Source: an uncultured Prevotella sp.
GTDB lineage: Bacteria; Bacteroidota; Bacteroidia; Bacteroidales; Bacteroidaceae
Direction: 5' to 3'
Assembly (NCBI GenBank): GCA_900318855.1
Contig: ONMG01000027.1
Coordinates: forward strand, 1-23,370
Length of the DNA: 23,370 nt
A program made the translations under genes and the position numbers. Positions 23,319-23,370 of the stretch are shown one piece after another; within the stretch, counting starts at the first letter, position 1, and the number at the start of each line of letters is the position of its first letter. The notes beneath the pieces are model-generated. The model ran no database searches. It saw nothing but the letters and a program-made list of their open reading frames with translations, and was not told where the DNA came from.

Positions 23319-23342
23319 GATTTTTATTATTTATTAACTTTG
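23312..23342 (+). promoter_or_regulatory. Plus-strand Bacteroidetes promoter firing off the right edge
   Basis: ATTG (23312-23315; consensus TTTG) is followed by a 19-base spacer and then an exact TAACTTTG -7 box (23335-23342). This is the best two-part promoter in the window. The gene it serves lies beyond the edge. Confidence 0.6.
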
Positions 23343-23370
23343 TATTACTTCTTGTATATCAATCACTTAG

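Overview
The window looks like a chromosomal segment from Bacteroidales, most likely Prevotella or a close relative. Three things point there: PorU and PorV of the type IX secretion system (T9SS), a DUF4290-type protein, and promoter -7 boxes of the form TAnnTTTG with A-rich, Shine-Dalgarno-free leaders. Species cannot be fixed from the sequence. Nearly all of it is dense housekeeping DNA with no insertion sequence, phage gene, CRISPR array, tRNA or rRNA. I did not find a clearly new multi-gene system.

Left block (1-4529, minus strand): yicC, gmk, nadD, then two tandem paralogous multi-pass membrane proteins, the second cut by the window edge. Gaps are short, so this is probably one operon. 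It starts from a divergent promoter region (4530-4620) shared with the next block.

Middle block (4621-10340, plus strand): tsaB, a DUF4290 protein, murA, rimM, dxr and rseP. These serve tRNA t6A modification, peptidoglycan precursor synthesis, 30S maturation, the MEP isoprenoid pathway and intramembrane proteolysis. MurA carries Asp in place of the usual catalytic Cys, the known fosfomycin-insensitive form. A strong hairpin follows rseP. Then come a hexuronate-type MFS transporter, a BASS-like transporter that starts with TTG one base after the MFS stop, and a secreted M15 peptidase (10485-13680). This group meets the right block head-on in a short region holding two hairpins.

Right block (13761-22830, minus strand, read right to left): rplM, rpsI, rpsB, tsf, a terminator, an FAH-family hydrolase, porU, porV and ispF. 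Part of it is translation machinery. The rest holds the T9SS C-terminal signal peptidase (PorU) and its outer-membrane partner (PorV). The order FAH-porU-porV-ispF matches my recollection of Porphyromonas gingivalis. Long structured leaders precede rplM and rpsB, and a strong hairpin separates rpsB from tsf; all three are candidate control elements.

Right edge (22831-23370): the rplM leader and promoter, then about 270 bases with no ORF but with short repeats and palindromes, then a good plus-strand promoter firing out of the window with an inverted repeat over its -33 box.
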